The notes beneath the pieces were generated by a model, which was not told the origin of the DNA, made no database searches, and saw nothing but the letters and a program-made list of their open reading frames with translations. A program made the translations under genes and the position numbers. DNA of 64,000 nucleotides from Heterotrichella gracilis (taxonomy: Eukaryota; Sar; Xanthophyceae; Tribonematales; Xanthonemataceae): positions 1 to 64,000 of the forward strand of contig JAULBX010004332.1 in NCBI GenBank assembly GCA_032358255.1. The letters run 5' to 3'. This document shows, piece by piece, positions 60,998 through 64,000 of this stretch (position 1 is the stretch's first letter; the number at the start of each line of letters is the position of its first letter).

Positions 60998-63876
60998 TCA
61001 TTTTTTCTTCCAGTCTGGGTCGCTATCCCCCTTGGCCCATGACATGAACCCCTCCATGAACTTCTTGGGTGCGTTGGGCAGGTCCTCAATCCCCTGGAAG
61101 ATCTCCGCCAGGTCAGCGTTGGGGTCCTGCATCTTGCCACCCTGCGCCAGCCACACACATTTGGCTCATGCACCACATTTACATATGGGCGCTTAATGAC
61201 CTTTGATGGCAGCCCACATGGCAGGACACGCCGAGGTGATCGTGGCAGCACAATTGAGTAGAGCAAATACCAATGTTGGTATGATGGTGACGTGTATCAT
61301 CGAGGCCCACAAAAAAGGCTTTGCTCAGCAATGCAGCGCGGAAATTGGCCGGCACAGCTTGACATGGAAAAACTGCTCGCTCGGTGCCAGTGCATAGGGG
61401 GAGTTGTGCGGTCCGCACCTTCATGGGCACCCCCCGGATGGGTGCCAGCCTGCGCCTGAGCCCGTCCATGGTGCCCATCAGGATCTTCTTCTCAGCGTTC
61501 CTCAGCTGCGCAGCCAGGCGCTCCTCGGGGGTGAGGTCGGGCTGCTGGAGCAGCTTCACCTCGTCCTCAGAGTTGCCTGCACACAGAGATTGGTTGGTTG
61601 AGAGGTTGCCAGGAATTGGCGGTGCAGCTGCGATGATTAGCGGTAGCGTGGACTGTCTCCATAGGCACTTACGCATTGGTCACCAATTTATTAATCGTTG
61701 CTGCATCCACCCTGCCATCTTATGATTATGGGATGCCCATAGCATTAAGCAGATAATAAAGTCTAATTTCAATGTCCGGCAAAATGTATGGTTTAGGGTT
61801 TAAGGGCTTACCGTCATACTGCTGCAGCAGCTCCCTAACATCTCCCATGAGCAGTTGCAGCACCTCATACTCGTTCAGCTCATTCACAATCACGTCGCGG
61901 TCAAAAGAGATCTGCAGAAGGAAGGATAAGGCGTTGGCATGGCAAGCACTGTAGCATGCTTGGCGCCTACCCCACAAGGGTGACAGGGGTGCACATGCTA
62001 TTTGGCGGGACGCACATGGTGTGGTGAAACCATCAAGGCATGCATGATCACAAAGTGGAGCGTACACTTCACCCATCCATAAGACTATTCACTAGGCCAT
62101 CTTTGTTGATTAAGCTGCCCCCATGCAGTAGCCACAATGGGTTGAACCGTCATGCAGGGCTGGCAACTTGCCTTCAAAGATATGGCAATATGCAGCGAAA
62201 GGAGTGAACATGCAAGGCCTGTGCATGCGCATGTGCCAACCCCCGGTGTGCATTGCTTGCCTTTGCCATCTGTCCCACATCTTGGATGCGGGACAGTCGT
62301 GCGTATGTGAGCAGCTGCGTGGGCATGCGGTCCTCAAAGATGGGGAACTCCTGCGCCAGGTACACAATCACAGTTATTGCTTTTCTTTTGATCGCGAAAA
62401 CACACGGAGAAATCCTACGCAGGGGACACACCAGCACAGTCACAATTACAATCCTCCACCATGCCATCGCACTCATAAACGATGAGCAGATCCTGTGGCC
62501 AGGTCACACAATCAATTTGCCTCAACATTTTGCTGTTATTGTAATCACCGGCCTCGCCACAAAAGTTTGCAACCAAAATCCAAACCCTCCCCCAACCTGC
62601 CCCATCCAACCCCCTCATGCTCCACCCACCCACCCACTGCGCCACCTATTCCCCACTCCCCACCCCCCACCTGCTCCGCACCGAACCCCTCCTGCTCCAC
62701 CACCGCCTTCTTCATGGAGTACATGCGGTCGGCAGCCACCAGCGACACCCTCAGGCTGAGGCAGTCAGACAGGTTGTCGGGCTCCACCCAGCCTGTGGCA
62801 AGCAGCAGCTCGCCGCTGGGCCGCCCATCGTACAGGGTCACCTCCTGGCCCTCCCTGGGGTGGGGGGGTGGGGGTAGCAAGGTGAGGTGTGAATGGGGTG
62901 GGACAGGGTGGGGTGACTCATAGCTAGGGTGTGTGAGGAGTTGACACATGGTCAGCTGAGGGGCCTCCATTGGGTGGGAGGTTTGGGCTATACGCTGAAG
63001 GAACAGGTTACAAAGTGTTGAGCATGCTCTGCATCCTGAGCACCTAACTAGGGTGTTATTAGGGTCTCTGCACCCTGAAGCACCTATATAACCCTAGGGT
63101 ATGATGTAAGGGTTTTGGAGCGTGCCTGTAGGGTCTTTGCGCCCTGAGCACCACCGCGCTCCTCTCCGTGTCATAGTCCAGGACCGCCCCCTTGTCGTTG
63201 CCCGTCTTGCGCACCCCGTTCACCAGGGGGAGCAGCGCAAAGCATTGCGCTGAGGGGAGGTAGAAGCTGTTGGCAAACACCAGGCACACTGTGTTCATGA
63301 AGTTGGCCTCGGTGTACACACCTGGTGGTCGGGGTGCAGAGGGGGTGAGAGAGGTGTTGGGGGGCATGGATGCATGTATGTGCACCGCAAAAGTGGTAGA
63401 GCAACCAGAACAAGGCCAATAATTGGGGTCATGGGAATTGGGGCATTTCCATGTACCTTCCTACATAGAACTGCCCCAATTTCCATGGCCCCAATTCTTG
63501 GCCTTGCACGTGGGCCTACCAGCCCAGCCTTCATCCCAACCTCCCCATGTCCTTCGAGATTATTGCTGCCCATCCTACGTACAGGATGAGTGCTCCCTGG
63601 ATTTTGCCAAACCCTGGCAAAAAGCACCCCATGGTCCCCACCATGACCCTCCCCACCACCACCCCGCTTACTTGACGAGTATTTCCCGGGGTTTGCCTCC
63701 ACTGCCTGTGCGATGCTGGCCCACTCCTGGCGCAGCGCCGCCTCCCGCTGCCGCGCCTCGGTCAGTGTGGGTGAGCCAAGCAGCAGGTTTGCGCGCAGCT
63801 CGTCGGCCCACAGTATGGGTGTACGGGTGGTGTTTGGCAGCGTGTGGAGCAGGTTGCGCCACTCAGACAGCGCGCT
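60998..63876 (-). CDS. SET-domain / Rubisco-LSMT-like protein (partial, 5' end beyond the right edge)
   Basis: Seven visible exons in phase: 63876-63672, 63321-63126, 62854-62671, 62350-62261, 61911-61812, 61576-61419 and 61141-60998 (358 aa); the start lies past 64000. The SET part shows TPILWADELRANLLLGSP, FMNTVCLVFANSFYLPS, LLPLVNGVRKTG (the LSMT-type replacement of NHS), VVLRAQRPYREGQEVTLYDG and GELLLATGWVEPDN. A helical substrate-binding part follows (LLTYARLSRIQDVGQMAK, NEYEVLQLLMGDVRELLQQY, LTPEERLAAQLRNAEKKIL). The end is LPNAPKKFMEGFMSWAKG. Such proteins methylate lysine in plastid or cytosolic targets or, as pTAC14, act in plastid transcription; which applies is not decidable. Two introns are GC-AG: after 63126 (AG|GCACGC) and after 62261 (AAG|GCAAGC). 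The usual SET NHS motif reads NGV here, so activity should not be assumed. Confidence 0.88.
63021..63153. repeat. Three partial copies of an exon 3' end in the SET gene
   Basis: The exon end at about 63127-63153 (agggtctttgcgccctgagc) recurs at about 63060-63083 (agggtctctgcaccctgaag) and more weakly at 63023-63044 (catgctctgcatcctgagca). Both copies lie downstream in the intron of this minus-strand gene. Confidence 0.75.
63411..63506. repeat. Long intronic hairpin (35-bp arms, 26-base loop)
   Basis: Left arm 63411-63445 and right arm 63472-63506 are complementary at 32 of 35 positions by eye; the loop itself has an ATGTA/TACAT pairing. It lies in an intron of the SET gene. It could be a small foldback transposon or a small-RNA hairpin. 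Confidence 0.8.
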
Positions 63877-64000
63877 CTGCAGGTGCGGGGTGGAGATGTT
63901 ACATATATGGCCACATAGTCATTTGCACTCCAAGAGTACCGCCGTTTTGGCCTCCAGTCCTGTGTTTTGAGTGGCGCAACCCATAATTTCCCATGCCATG
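63877..64000 (-). other. Intron of the SET gene at the window edge
   Basis: Position 63876 is an exon start preceded (on the minus strand) by CTGCAG. The remaining bases to the edge show no further exon that I can support. Confidence 0.5.

Overview
The window looks like nuclear DNA of a green alga (core Chlorophyta). It is densely packed with intron-rich genes on both strands. Exons are GC-rich with GT-AG (rarely GC-AG) borders, and introns carry many plant-type telomere-like motifs (TTTAGGG/CCCTAAA). The gene set is plant or algal: a plastid-type tandem START protein, a Rubisco-LSMT-like SET protein, a plant-type CUE protein, the mitochondrial complex I 24-kDa subunit, a CoA-type mitochondrial carrier and a nuclear bL36. 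No species is claimed. Exon models were built by hand from splice sites, reading phase and protein similarity, and no transcript data were available.

Layout: 165-3472 (-) unknown low-complexity protein, running off the left edge; 4664-6139 (-) single-exon F-box/LRR protein; 7160-13997 (+) 14-exon tandem START-domain protein; 15586-18197 (-) Lys/Ala/Pro-rich, probably nuclear protein; 19627-21557 (-) NDUFV2/NuoE; 22513-23668 (-) CUE-domain coiled-coil protein; 24195-28212 (+) METTL21/FAM86-like methyltransferase; 29242-33625 (-) coiled-coil protein built from duplicated exons; 34936-38341 (+) membrane-anchored FkbM-like protein; 39963-40795 (-) two doubtful ORFs; 41557-41766 (+) ribosomal protein bL36; 42893-44229 (-) second F-box/LRR gene with a frame break or 47-nt micro-intron; 45476-49143 (-) mitochondrial carrier; 50084-54521 (+) an 11-exon protein with four copies of an unrecognised module; 55936-60709 (+) secreted subtilase; 60998 to beyond the right edge (-) SET/LSMT-like protein.

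There is no operon logic: neighbours serve different compartments (mitochondrion, plastid, secretory path, nucleus). Several pairs are divergent (23668/24195 only 526 bp apart; 49143/50084), and the 60709/60998 pair converges within 288 bp.

Two signals stand out. First, in at least six genes a piece of an exon, usually its 3' end with the donor site, recurs in imperfect tandem inside the neighbouring intron, as if introns here grow by duplication across splice sites. Second, the protein at 50084-54521 repeats an unknown module of about 80 residues four times, with every intron in phase 1. A 184-bp LINE 3' end with a perfect 16-bp target-site duplication (32103-32318) records a young insertion.
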